Source: Arthrobacter sp. CAU 1506
GTDB lineage: Bacteria; Actinomycetota; Actinomycetes; Actinomycetales; Micrococcaceae
Reading direction: 5' to 3'
Assembly: GCF_005047635.1 (NCBI RefSeq)
Contig: NZ_SUKC01000018.1
Location: 1-64,000, forward strand
DNA: 64,000 nucleotides
Both the position numbers and the translations under genes were made by a program. This document shows, piece after piece, positions 18,356-27,510 of the stretch. Position 1 is the stretch's first letter. Each line of letters starts with the position of its first letter. The notes beneath the pieces were generated by a model. It did not search any database, was not told the origin of the DNA, and worked only from the letters and a program-made list of their open reading frames with translations.

Positions 18356-19801
18356 TCAGCCCAAGTTGATGAAAACCGACCGCGTTTCAGTGTACTCATC
18401 GATCGAGTAGGACCCCAGTTCGCGACCCCAGCCGGAAAGGCCGATCCCTCCCCACGGTGAGCCGGGATCGATTAGCGGGAGTTGGTTGACAAAAACAGTG
18501 CCGGCCTTGATGCGCGGCGGCAGTTTGTGGGCCAGCTGTAGATCCTGAGTCCAGATCACTCCCACGAGCCCGTAGGACGTGCTGTTGGCCCGCGCAACGG
18601 CCTCGTCGAGGTCGTCGTATGGCATGACGGAGAGAACGGGGCCGAAGATCTCTTCACGGGCGATCGTCATGTCGTCCTTGACTTCAGTAAAGACCGTCGG
18701 CTTGTAAAAAAAGCCGTTCTTTAGGGCGCCGCCGGCGCGGCTCCCACCGGTGACCAGCTGGGCACCCTGCTCGATGCCTGACTTCACGAAGCCGTCGACT
18801 CGGTTGAGGTGATCTTCGGACACGAGCGGCCCCACGACGGTGGCCGGGTCCTGACCGGGCCCGACCTTGAGTGCATTCGCCGCCGCTGCAAGCTTAGACA
18901 CAAACTCGTCGGCGCGGGAACGGTGGACGAAGAAGCGGGTAAAAGCACCGCACGCCTGGCCGGTGTTGAACAATGCACCGTGCAAGTTGCCCATAACCGC
19001 GGCGTCTATGTCAGCGTCATCGCATATGATGCTGGCGGCCTTGCCACCGAGTTCGAGGCCGACCCGCTTGAGGTCAACTGCGGCGGTCCTGACGATCTCC
19101 TGTCCCACCGCCGTAGAGCCGGTGAAGGAAATCTTGTCGACCCCGGGGTGAGCGACGAGTGCCTTGCCGACCTCTGGGCCACCCGTGACAACGTTGACAA
19201 CACCTGCCGGGATACCCGCCTCGCGGCAGAGTTCCGCAAGCCGGACGGTCGACAGCGGCGTCTGTTCGGCCGGCTTGAGGATCGCAGTGTTGCCAGTGGC
19301 GAGAGCAGGGGCGAGTTTCCACGCTGCGATGTCGAGCGGGAAGTTCCACGGAGTGATGAGTCCCGCGACCCCGATTGGCTCCCGGTGCTGGAGGCTGAGT
19401 TGGTGCGGGATCGAGACGGGTGAGATTTTTCCCTCGAGTTTGGTAGCAAACCCCGCGTAGTAGCGGAAAACCTGGGCTGCCAGAGGCAGCGAAATGTTCC
19501 TGGAGACGAATGCGGGCTGACCCTGATCCAGGGTTTCCAGCGCAGCAATCTCCTCAGCGTTCTCCTCGAGCAGCTCAGCCACCCGCCACAGCATCTTGCC
19601 GCGCGCATCCGGCGAAATTGACCGCCACGCATCGGATTCAAAAGCGTCGCTCGCCGCGTCAACAGCTGCATCGACGTCTGCCTTTCCGCCGTCGGCAAAC
19701 TGTCCAATCACCTCACCGGTCGCGGGATTCATCGTCTCACTGGTCGCTCCGGTGGCGGCGTCGACCCACTGGTCGCCGATAAGCAGCTGCGTCGTGCGCA
19801 C
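18356..19801 (-). CDS. aldehyde dehydrogenase
   Basis: 481 residues from the GTG at 19801, chosen because TAGGAGA lies just upstream; the longer frame has no ribosome site. Family signatures are PWNFP (151-155), FTGST (226-230), the catalytic base E250 (LELGGK) and the nucleophile C284 (GQACGAF). It oxidises an aldehyde to the acid with NAD(P)+. Being upstream of the copper amine oxidase, it most likely takes that enzyme's aldehyde: phenylacetaldehyde, 4-hydroxyphenylacetaldehyde or indole-3-acetaldehyde. The operator-like repeat at 19870-19888 lies 69 bp before the start. Confidence 0.93.
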   Translation of the reverse strand: MRTTQLLIGDQWVDAATGATSETMNPATGEVIGQFADGGKADVDAAVDAASDAFESDAWRSISPDARGKMLWRVAELLEENAEEIAALETLDQGQPAFVSRNISLPLAAQVFRYYAGFATKLEGKISPVSIPHQLSLQHREPIGVAGLITPWNFPLDIAAWKLAPALATGNTAILKPAEQTPLSTVRLAELCREAGIPAGVVNVVTGGPEVGKALVAHPGVDKISFTGSTAVGQEIVRTAAVDLKRVGLELGGKAASIICDDADIDAAVMGNLHGALFNTGQACGAFTRFFVHRSRADEFVSKLAAAANALKVGPGQDPATVVGPLVSEDHLNRVDGFVKSGIEQGAQLVTGGSRAGGALKNGFFYKPTVFTEVKDDMTIAREEIFGPVLSVMPYDDLDEAVARANSTSYGLVGVIWTQDLQLAHKLPPRIKAGTVFVNQLPLIDPGSPWGGIGLSGWGRELGSYSIDEYTETRSVFINLG

Positions 19802-19869
19802 GGTGTCTCCTAAGTCGTTGGTGTTCCCCAATAAGATGAAACACGAAATCACGTCGGATGGCCCTCGCA

Positions 19870-19888
19870 CGGTTCGTTGGCCGAACCG
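19870..19888. promoter_or_regulatory. operator candidate, CGGTTC-N7-GAACCG (site 2 of 3)
   Basis: A perfect 6-7-6 inverted repeat with spacer GTTGGCC, between the end of the TetR gene and the start of the aldehyde dehydrogenase/amine oxidase operon. It is identical in arms and spacing to the site upstream of the permease (4810-4828) and nearly so to the site in the iac-like divergent promoter (30540-30558). Confidence 0.75.
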
Positions 19889-19961
19889 CTTTAAAAAGGA
19901 ATCGGTGGCTCAAGGCGGATCAATGCATCATGCATAGTCCAGGCCCAGCTTGCGGGCACTG

Positions 19962-20564
19962 CTATTGCTGCCGTGCTGTTTGTGAAGAAATGCCGCTGAG
20001 CAAGCGGAGCATGTCACGAATACGCTCCAGAATCCGCTCGGAGCGCTCGTTCGACCCGTACGCGGCGTGCTGGAGGGCCAGCCCGTCCATGGCTGCCTGG
20101 ATCATCGCTGCAATGGAGCCTTCTGGGTCATGAATTCCCAAGTTAGCGAGCGTCGCTGAGATCTCGCGGATGTAATAGTCGTAAATGGCCGTGATCCGCT
20201 CCGAATCAGGACCGCCCCGCGCCGCACGCAGGAGGTAGTCATACTGCAGCATCCCCCGCTGGTGCTCCCGGGCCATAACCCCAAGGAAGTCCTTGCCGAA
20301 CTCATCAATACTGCCGGCGTTGAGGTGAGACTCAGCAATGTCAAGCATGGCTGCTCGCTCCAATGCTTGCGTGAGCATCGCCTCGCCTGTCCCGAAATAG
20401 AACCGCACGAGGCTGTGCGAGAGCCCCGCCCCGGCTGCCACTGATCGGTAGGTAACCTTGTCCAGCCCCTGGGTGCTGGCGATGTGAATCGCCGCGTCCA
20501 ATAACCGGGTGCGGGTGTCCTCGTCTGCGGCTGCGGAAGGCTGCGTGGCCAAGTACTGCGTCAT
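19962..20564 (-). CDS. TetR-family transcriptional regulator
   Basis: 200 residues. The N-terminal helix-turn-helix is at about 17-65 (TRTRLLDAAIHIASTQGLDKVTYRSVAAGAG… then LVRFYFGTGEAML), followed by an all-helical ligand domain, as in TetR repressors. It is on the same strand as, and upstream of, the aldehyde dehydrogenase/amine oxidase operon, and divergent from the oxidoreductase at 20757. It is the nearest candidate to bind the CGGTTC-N7-GAACCG sites, but the sequence does not prove this. Confidence 0.9.
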   Translation of the reverse strand: MTQYLATQPSAAADEDTRTRLLDAAIHIASTQGLDKVTYRSVAAGAGLSHSLVRFYFGTGEAMLTQALERAAMLDIAESHLNAGSIDEFGKDFLGVMAREHQRGMLQYDYLLRAARGGPDSERITAIYDYYIREISATLANLGIHDPEGSIAAMIQAAMDGLALQHAAYGSNERSERILERIRDMLRLLSGISSQTARQQ

Positions 20565-20756
20565 GTCATTCTCCCGAATTCAGGCCTTTGCCAAAGGCGT
20601 GTTCCTATACCGGACGCCCGTTGAAACTTAATGTGCTCCCATCAGAACAGCATATGCTTCCGGCACTTTCTGCGAGTCCGGCCAGTGGACCACGTGCAAA
20701 CGATGTCCTTCTCGAACTGGCAGGCTGGGTTCGTACTATCTCGGAGAAAGGTTTTT

Positions 20757-21701
20757 ATGCGCGCGGCCAGGATTCATGAATGGAAGAGCGCCCCAGTCGT
20801 CGAGGAAGTGGCGATCCCGGAACGGGGCATTGGCGAATCACTGGTCCGCATTGAGGCCGCCACCGTGAGCCACCTGGATGTTACCGTGCAAACGGGGCAG
20901 TTTGAGCTGACCCCGCCTCTCCCATACGTGCCCGGCTGCGAGGGCGCGGGGACTGTCATCGAATCTGATAAGCACACACCCGGCACACAAGTAATTTTCC
21001 GCGACGGAGCCGTCGGCCTGGACAAGAACGGGACGTGGCAAGAGTATGCCGTGGCCCCAAATGGCGCGCTGCTGCCGTTGGACGTGGCCGTCGATGCCGC
21101 CGTTGCAGCCGCGTTCTTCACTCCGACGGCAACAGCCGCCGTGACACTCTTTGAGATCGGGAAGTTAGAGGCCGGACAGACTGTAATCGTCTCCGGCGCC
21201 TCAGGCGCTGTGGGCTCGATGACCGCGCAGCTGGCGTTAGCAGCCGGTGCTAAGGTCATCGGTTTGGTATCCCGCTCATCGCAGATTTCTGGCCTTCCCA
21301 CGGGTGTCCTTGGCGTCGCACTCGATGACTCGGTGGGGACGGCGGCCTTGGCGAGGACGCGCCCCGCTGACCTCCTTGTCGATACCGTTGGGGGCCAGGG
21401 CCTCCGTGAGCGGATCGACTGGGTCCGGTTCGGAGGCAAGGCGGCAATCCTCGGCTATACGGCGGGTACTGAATTCACCCTTGACCTGCCGAACTGGTTC
21501 TTCTCCTCAGTCGCGATCCTGCCGGTCAATTTGATGGCTTACGGGGTTGCGGCGGAGCGCTACGCAACTGAGCTGCTGCCTAAGTTTGCCGACGGCAGCC
21601 TCACCCTCGCCATGGAAGAGTTCTCACTCGATGAAGTATCCACGGCCTTAAACCGACTTAGCTCCCGCCAAATCACCGGCCGCGCCATCATTCGGTTCTA
21701 A
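20757..21701 (+). CDS. medium-chain NAD(P)-dependent oxidoreductase (quinone oxidoreductase-like)
   Basis: 314 residues from the ATG at 20757, with GAGAAAGG upstream. The GroES-like domain has YVPGCEGAGTVIE. The Rossmann domain has VIVSGASGAVGSMTAQLALAAGAKVIG, the AxGxxG-type motif of zinc-free quinone oxidoreductases. The structural zinc cysteines are absent. It should reduce a double bond, quinone or carbonyl with NADPH. It is the first of a plus-strand series with the amidohydrolase 32 bp downstream. The iac set here lacks its usual short-chain dehydrogenase, and this enzyme could be the replacement, which is speculation. Confidence 0.85.
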   Translation: MRAARIHEWKSAPVVEEVAIPERGIGESLVRIEAATVSHLDVTVQTGQFELTPPLPYVPGCEGAGTVIESDKHTPGTQVIFRDGAVGLDKNGTWQEYAVAPNGALLPLDVAVDAAVAAAFFTPTATAAVTLFEIGKLEAGQTVIVSGASGAVGSMTAQLALAAGAKVIGLVSRSSQISGLPTGVLGVALDDSVGTAALARTRPADLLVDTVGGQGLRERIDWVRFGGKAAILGYTAGTEFTLDLPNWFFSSVAILPVNLMAYGVAAERYATELLPKFADGSLTLAMEEFSLDEVSTALNRLSSRQITGRAIIRF

Positions 21702-21733
21702 CACCCCGCTGCACTCTCGACACTAGGAGCACT

Positions 21734-23458
21734 ATGAGCACCAAATATGCCGATACCGTTCTCCGCGGCGGACCCGTCCTCGACCTCACCAACTGGCGGC
21801 CGGGTGACAGGGCAACTACCGACTACTTAGCCTCCCGCCCACAAGCAGTGGCAATCGCTAACGGGGTGATCACAGCGCTTGGCGCAGACGCCGAAGCCCT
21901 CACCGGTCCTGACACCGAAGTCATAGACCTGGCTGGAAACACCGTCATTCCTGGAATCGACGACGGTCACCTCCACTTCACTGCCTACGCTGTGGCCACG
22001 CACGCTTACGTAAAAATGGGCACTGATGTCTTCACGGACCTCGGCCAGCTCCCGGACTTGTTGACGCCGGACCGAATCGATGCGAGCGGATGGATCCGCG
22101 GTCACGGCTCCGACCCACTCGTGCTCGGGCGCAACATCACCGCAAACGACATCGACAACGCTCTCGACGTCAACGGCATCGCCGGCACTCCCGTCGTCAT
22201 TTTCGACTGGAGCGGTCACGCTCTCACCGCGAATTCCATCGCCCTCAAGCTCGCGGGCGTCACAAAGGAGACCCCAGACCCGCAGGGCGGGGTAATTAAT
22301 CGGGACGCCGAGGGCAACCCCGAGGGCTTCCTCCAAGACGCCGCCATCATCCCTCTGCTCGAGACCATTCCGCGGATCCCCGTCGAGCAGCTGCTCGACG
22401 CGTATCGCAAAGGGCAAGCCGACTTACACGCTATGGGCATCACGGCGCTGACCGAGCCGGGAATGGGTCCGGGAGCAACTGCGCTCCTCGACGGGTCGCC
22501 CTCAGTCGCCGCCATGCAAGTGCTCGGCGACTTCGCCGAATCAGGGGATCTCACTCTGCGCATAACAGTCCTCACTCTGCCGGTCGGCACGGGTGACGGC
22601 AACGCCGGGGCGGTGAGGGAGCAGCTTGAGGCGGGCCTCCACAAAGTCTTCGAAAGTCGCGGCATAGACCCTACACGACTGCGTATAGCCGGCGTTAAAG
22701 TTTTCGCAGACGGCACCCCCCAGAATGGCACCACTTGGCACAAAGAGCCGGTCCATGAGATGAACCCTCCTGGCCATCAGTGTGGCCACATGGTCTTGGC
22801 GGGCCAGAGCGATGCTGACAAGGTCAATGAGCTCCGCGAGATTATCCGAACCGTCGATGGCGCAGGGCTGCAGGTGGCCATCCACTGCATCGGTGATCAG
22901 ACGATCGAGACCGTCATCGATTCGATCGCGGAGCTGGCGCCGAACAGCCCGCACCGCCACTACCTCATCCATGCCACTGAACTCTGGCCGAGCGGTTGTG
23001 AAGCCCTTGCGGAGTATGGCATCGGCGTCTCCTTCAACCCGAGCATCATCAGTACCTTCGCCACCCAGCTCTCCGAGGCCCGGGTGCGGCGGACGGAGCC
23101 AATCGGTTCCGTGCTGCGGGCCGGCGTCCTCCCTGGCATTACATCGGATGCTCCCGTAGCATCCCCGGACTGGCGTCCCGCCGTCGTGTACGCCGTAACC
23201 AGAAAGCACTGTTGGGCGGGCCCGGTGCCGCAGGACGATGGCGAGGGCATTACGACCCTGGACGCACTGGCGCTTCTAACGAAGGGGGCGGCTGTTCGGG
23301 ACCACGCCGAGGATTGGCGCGGTACGCTGGCGGTCGGCCAAGCCGCTGATCTAGCGGTGCTCGAAGGCGCTTGGCCGGACGACCCAGAAGTGGACTCGTT
23401 GGTAGATCGCCCGGTACGACTCACTATGGTCGGTGGCCAAATCGTCCACTCTGCCTAA
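21734..23458 (+). CDS. amidohydrolase family 3 (YtcJ-like metal-dependent hydrolase)
   Basis: 574 residues. The metal motif HxH is seen in GIDDGHLHF (about residues 74-82). Further signatures are VKVFADGTPQNGT, AIHCIGDQTIE and the late Asp in PGITSDAPV. YtcJ-like enzymes hydrolyse amide or imine bonds, but most have no known substrate. It follows the medium-chain oxidoreductase by 32 bp and probably shares its transcript. In this island it could open a lactam or amide intermediate; that is inference from company only. Confidence 0.9.
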   Translation: MSTKYADTVLRGGPVLDLTNWRPGDRATTDYLASRPQAVAIANGVITALGADAEALTGPDTEVIDLAGNTVIPGIDDGHLHFTAYAVATHAYVKMGTDVFTDLGQLPDLLTPDRIDASGWIRGHGSDPLVLGRNITANDIDNALDVNGIAGTPVVIFDWSGHALTANSIALKLAGVTKETPDPQGGVINRDAEGNPEGFLQDAAIIPLLETIPRIPVEQLLDAYRKGQADLHAMGITALTEPGMGPGATALLDGSPSVAAMQVLGDFAESGDLTLRITVLTLPVGTGDGNAGAVREQLEAGLHKVFESRGIDPTRLRIAGVKVFADGTPQNGTTWHKEPVHEMNPPGHQCGHMVLAGQSDADKVNELREIIRTVDGAGLQVAIHCIGDQTIETVIDSIAELAPNSPHRHYLIHATELWPSGCEALAEYGIGVSFNPSIISTFATQLSEARVRRTEPIGSVLRAGVLPGITSDAPVASPDWRPAVVYAVTRKHCWAGPVPQDDGEGITTLDALALLTKGAAVRDHAEDWRGTLAVGQAADLAVLEGAWPDDPEVDSLVDRPVRLTMVGGQIVHSA

Positions 23459-23857
23459 TCGCTCTGAACCACAATGGGCCGGCTGCCCTGAAACGGCCCG
23501 CTTCCGGTTCGCTCCTGAACCGGGACCGAGCCGGCTCCGTCCGTCCCCTCGACCAGCCGAGCCAGTCCGGCGGCCACTGCGGCAGCGGAACCCCACTGCA
23601 ACCTCCGGGGTATGACCGGCTTTCCAGGGGTGTGCGTGGGGCCATAAATATGGTTGTCGTTACGTCCGTAATAGGCGAGCTCTGAAGAGTTCGTGAGACC
23701 AAGGTTAGGCCTCCGGTAGCTAGCCTCCTGTTACGGATGATGCAATCATCGAGACCGCTTGACGCACCAGAGGACCACTCAGAGGACCGAGGCTTTGATC
23801 CGGCTATCGTCGACAGGCGATGGTGTTACTGACTCATTAGAACGAGGAGGATCTCCC
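23459..23857. other. about 400 bp with no gene
   Basis: No supportable coding sequence. The region just before 23858 carries a strong ribosome site, GAGGAGG at 23844-23850. No clear terminator hairpin was found after the amidohydrolase stop. Confidence 0.4.
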
Positions 23858-24688
23858 ATGCCCGCTCCGACTGTCCGTTTCGGTTATGCCGACACCGCGC
23901 TCGGCCAATTGCATTACGCGGAGGCGGGCAGCGGTACTCCAGTTATCCTGCTCCACCAAACTCCGCGGTCTTGGGACGAGTTTCGCGATGTCATCCCGCT
24001 CATCGCGGCCTCCGGCCGTCGCGCCATTGCGATGGATATGTACGGGTTCGGCGCCTCGGCCAAGCCAGAACCGGGCATCGAGCAGACGATTGAGATGTAC
24101 GCCGAGGGAGTGATTGCTCTGGCCGACGCCCTAGGGCTGGAGAGTTTTGCTGTCGTGGGTCATCATACCGGCGCTTTCGTGGCGTCGGAGATATCGGCGG
24201 CCGTGCCGGACCGAGTCCTAGCCTGTGTATTCTCGGCCGGAGAGTACGGAGACCAGGCAGCTCGTGACGAGGCGTGGGCGCTGATCTCACGAGATGACTT
24301 CGTTGACCGTGCACCCAACCGGGAAGACGGATCGCACTTGATGACACTCTGGGCCAAACGTTATCCGCTGTACCCGAAAGGCCGTCCCGATATTCTCAAC
24401 CGTTTTATCCGCGACGCACTTGCCGTCGATCCGGTCGAGGGACACATAGCCTGTGCCCGCTACGTCATGGAGGACAGGGCCCACCTGGTTACCGCCCCGC
24501 TGCTCGTCATCGCAAACACCGGCGACCCGGTGGCCTACCCACACAAAGACAAGGTCGCGGCCGGCTACACTAACGCCGCCTCGGTGGACCTAATCGAGAT
24601 CGAGGGTGGCTTTGTGTGCGCGGATGAGCATATGTATGAGGAGTTCTCGGCCCACGTTGTGACCTACCTTGACAAGATAGGTGTGTAA
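23858..24688 (+). CDS. alpha/beta hydrolase with a non-canonical nucleophile site
   Basis: 276 residues from the ATG at 23858, preceded by GAGGAGG. The oxyanion region is LLHQTPRSWDEF and the strand-loop is MDMYGFGASAKP, both typical of the haloalkane-dehalogenase-like alpha/beta hydrolase branch. At the nucleophile elbow, usually G-x-S-x-G, the sequence is GHHTG (VVGHHTGAFVA), so His replaces the Ser. A late ADEHMYEEF supplies a possible His. It may use a different mechanism or bind rather than hydrolyse. Its substrate is unknown. Confidence 0.82.
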   Translation: MPAPTVRFGYADTALGQLHYAEAGSGTPVILLHQTPRSWDEFRDVIPLIAASGRRAIAMDMYGFGASAKPEPGIEQTIEMYAEGVIALADALGLESFAVVGHHTGAFVASEISAAVPDRVLACVFSAGEYGDQAARDEAWALISRDDFVDRAPNREDGSHLMTLWAKRYPLYPKGRPDILNRFIRDALAVDPVEGHIACARYVMEDRAHLVTAPLLVIANTGDPVAYPHKDKVAAGYTNAASVDLIEIEGGFVCADEHMYEEFSAHVVTYLDKIGV

Positions 24689-25334
24689 CTCCTCAAGAAG
24701 ACCTCATTCTTTAATAGAAGATTCCCGCCGGAACCGCGTAGGCACCGCCAACAGTTTGATCTGTGAGCTGAGCAGTTCCGAATGCCACGGATGGCCTTCT
24801 CCGCGGCCTGCGCGGCACGCGCGTCGGACAGGCGCAGCCTGTCCAAGCGTTCAGGCGCAGGATCGAAGTCCATAGGCGGTCGCTGCCCCAGACGCATGGA
24901 CTCGGAGCAGGCCCTCCTGCTTTAGCTTGGCCGGAGCTCACCTCGGAATCACGAGTGGAACCGGATTTCCGGATCAATGGCCTAAGGCGATGGACTGGTG
25001 AAGACTGCTGCTTCCCCTTCCCGCCGGCCACCCGATCGAGAGGCCAGGTGGCAACTGCATCCTCCTGATCCGGATGCCGCTGTCGGTCTTGGGCAGCAGG
25101 CAGGACCTAGAGATCATACCCAAGTGAAAACCCGAGTCCAGACAGATCCCGGGGTCAAGATCACCATGCCCGTCGAAAGCTTTAATGTTCTGACCCGACA
25201 CGGTACGGACACGGCTTGGTAATCTTGGGGTCAGCAGCCGGCGGGAACTTTGCCGACGAACGCCGGCTTTCAATCCACAAACGTGGGTGAGGCGCGGTGG
25301 ACAGTGACAGGGCAGCCGTGGCGCTCTGGGGGTG
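24689..25334. other. 646 bp with no gene
   Basis: This separates the convergent alpha/beta hydrolase (plus) and the flavin reductase fusion (minus). Short open frames on both strands have irregular composition and none has a ribosome site or a recognisable family. I found no strong hairpin by eye. Confidence 0.4.
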
Positions 25335-26531
25335 TTAGGGGATTTGTGGGGAATAGTGGGCCGGCGCCGTCCCTCCGATCATGCCAGTAATTTGTTGGCC
25401 ATAGCTGAGTGATGTGGCGAGGATTCGTTTGAATCGTTCAGTGTGACTACCTGCGAAGCCACTTACGACGAGCTCGTACGCCGTGTGCTCGTCGGGGCCG
25501 AAAATAGGGATCTGCAAGACAGACGCGTGCGCCTCAGGTCTGGGATCCGAACGAAATTCTTTGTACGACATCTCGAGAGCCTCCCAGACTTGGCTTAAAG
25601 CTTGTGCATCATCCTTGGCGGATGAGAGAACTGCTTCGAAGCCGTCGTCCATAGTGTGTCCAAACGATATGGCATACCCATGGAAGCGGGTCAAATCGAT
25701 GATGTCGCTGATGAGAGTGGTATCCATCTTGCCCGTTATCTGCAGCCCGTTGTTGATCCACCTTTCGCGGACCTCGAGGGGGGACCAGGCAGCGGCGCCA
25801 GGACCCATCGGCGCCGCGAACGGAAAGGAGGTGCCGACGTACGGCGAACGCAGATCAGCAGCGGCCAGCACCACGACCTGATCGTGCACAACAGTCGATA
25901 GCGCGCATTCAACGCCCAGTTCCATCGTCAGCTGTCGGACCAGTCCTGTGACACTGTTCGCAACCCGCAACCGGCCACCGAAGTCCTCCGGGCTGAACCC
26001 GGGCTGAGGCTTGGTGAACGTACCATAACCCCCGTTGAGGAATACGAGCGGAACGGCTCCAGCTCGTGGCCCTAGACCGAGGTCGGCAACCTCACCCAGC
26101 ACCAACACGTGGTCGCCGGCAGGGAGAACGCTGTACACCGTCGCATCAAACCAGGCGACAGAGTCCGTCAGGCGCGGGATGCCGTGCGCGTCGAACTCCC
26201 ACGCTTCGCTGCTGAAGCGACTCTCCTTCGGTGCAGAGAAAAAGTCCCGACAGAACTTCTCGTGACTGGCACCAAGTACGGAAGCACGGAATCGGCCCGT
26301 CTGCTCAATCTCACGAAAGGTCTGCGAGGTTCGCTGCGGCATAAAACCAATGAGGGGCGGTTCTGCCGAGACAGACGTGAACGTGCCAACAATCATGCCG
26401 ACGGGTCGGCCGCCCCGGTCCGTCGACGTGATGATTGTGATCCCTGTCGGGTAGTGCCCTAGCACCTGGCGCCAGTATGACTTCTGCTCGGCTGTGCGCA
26501 CCAGGCTGCCGGCGTGAGTCTGTTCGGTCAT
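25335..26531 (-). CDS. flavin reductase fused to an IclR-type effector domain
   Basis: 398 residues. Residues about 17-170 are a flavin reductase domain (GHYPTGITIITSTDRGGRPVG, VGTFTSVSAEPPLIGFMP, FRASVLG) that supplies reduced FMN/FAD to a monooxygenase. Residues about 185-390 resemble the ligand-binding domain of IclR regulators: VANSVTGLVRQLTMELGVEC, then VGTSFPFAAPMGP, and ELVVSGFAGSHTERF. There is no DNA-binding helix-turn-helix. It is the last gene of the minus-strand iac-like operon, 29 bp after the reductase gene. The fusion may let pathway intermediates gate flavin supply. Confidence 0.8.
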   Translation of the reverse strand: MTEQTHAGSLVRTAEQKSYWRQVLGHYPTGITIITSTDRGGRPVGMIVGTFTSVSAEPPLIGFMPQRTSQTFREIEQTGRFRASVLGASHEKFCRDFFSAPKESRFSSEAWEFDAHGIPRLTDSVAWFDATVYSVLPAGDHVLVLGEVADLGLGPRAGAVPLVFLNGGYGTFTKPQPGFSPEDFGGRLRVANSVTGLVRQLTMELGVECALSTVVHDQVVVLAAADLRSPYVGTSFPFAAPMGPGAAAWSPLEVRERWINNGLQITGKMDTTLISDIIDLTRFHGYAISFGHTMDDGFEAVLSSAKDDAQALSQVWEALEMSYKEFRSDPRPEAHASVLQIPIFGPDEHTAYELVVSGFAGSHTERFKRILATSLSYGQQITGMIGGTAPAHYSPQIP

Positions 26532-26559
26532 GGCGACTCCTATGAGTGAACTGCGATGG

Positions 26560-27510
26560 TTAGTACAACTCGATGACCAACTTATCTGTCAAGGCGCGGG
26601 AGACGCAGAGGGCCATCTCCTTGCCAGCGGCCTTGTCTGCATTGGAGAGGCAACTGTCGCGGTGGTCGGGTACACCTTCGAGGACACCGGAGATGCAGGA
26701 GCCACAAATGCCCTCCTCACACGACTTGAAGACCTCAACTCCGTTTTCCTCCAAGACTCCGAGGATCGACTGATCCTCAGGGATGTCATATTCGACACCG
26801 TCGAGTTCGACCACAAACGGTTTGTCACGGCTGGTGTCGATACCCTCCGCCACGAAGTGTTCAACGTGGACGTTGCCCTCGCCCACGACCGGGGCGAGGA
26901 TCGAGGTGACGTGTTCCATAAACGGACCCGGACCGCAGGTGTAGGCGTGTGTTCCGGCGGGCAGGCCTTTGGCGACTTTGGTAAGGAGACGCGTCCGTTC
27001 CTTGAGGGGGACACCGAAATGTAGCCTGACCCGATGCCGGAATTCCGCGCGTTCTTCCAGGAACTCGCGAAATGACATCTTTTCCCGGGAGCTGGCGAAG
27101 TAGTGCAGTGTGAAGTCCGCGCCGCGCTGCCACAGCTCGTAGGCCATGGACAGCAGAGGCGTCACCCCGATGCCTCCTGCCACCAACACATGTTCGCTCG
27201 CGTCCTCGGCGATTGTGAGCAGGTTACGCGGCTCACTGATCTTGAGGTGGTCGCCCACTTTCACTTCGTGCAGCGCAACGGAACCGCCTCGGGAGTTTGG
27301 TTCCCTCTTTACAGCTATGAGGAGGGAAGATGGGTCCCCCGGCGGGCTGCATAGCGAGTACTGCCGCAGCACCCCGGTCGGTCCGGTTACGTCGATGTGA
27401 GCGCCAGGGGAGTACAGCGGGAAAAGGGTCCCGTCTGTACGGACCAACCTCAGCGTACGTATGTCAGGCGTCTCCGACTCGATATCGGCGACACGGACCA
27501 GCATGTTCAC
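26560..27510 (-). CDS. iacF: ferredoxin-reductase of a Rieske oxygenase (PDR/VanB type), IacF-like
   Basis: 316 residues with three modules: an FMN-binding barrel (1-100, ending QYSLCSPPGD), an NADH domain (VLVAGGIGVTPLLSM at about 110) and a C-terminal plant-type [2Fe-2S] ferredoxin domain with SCEEGICGSC and a late DSCL. It passes electrons from NADH to the Rieske oxygenase encoded directly upstream, whose small subunit overlaps it by 4 bp. In indole-3-acetate clusters this place is held by IacF. The symbol rests on family plus synteny. Confidence 0.85.
   Translation of the reverse strand: MNMLVRVADIESETPDIRTLRLVRTDGTLFPLYSPGAHIDVTGPTGVLRQYSLCSPPGDPSSLLIAVKREPNSRGGSVALHEVKVGDHLKISEPRNLLTIAEDASEHVLVAGGIGVTPLLSMAYELWQRGADFTLHYFASSREKMSFREFLEERAEFRHRVRLHFGVPLKERTRLLTKVAKGLPAGTHAYTCGPGPFMEHVTSILAPVVGEGNVHVEHFVAEGIDTSRDKPFVVELDGVEYDIPEDQSILGVLEENGVEVFKSCEEGICGSCISGVLEGVPDHRDSCLSNADKAAGKEMALCVSRALTDKLVIELY

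Noticed and set aside
19802-19870. Longer start for the aldehyde dehydrogenase
   Set aside because: The GTG at 19801 has a good ribosome site and matches the usual family start.
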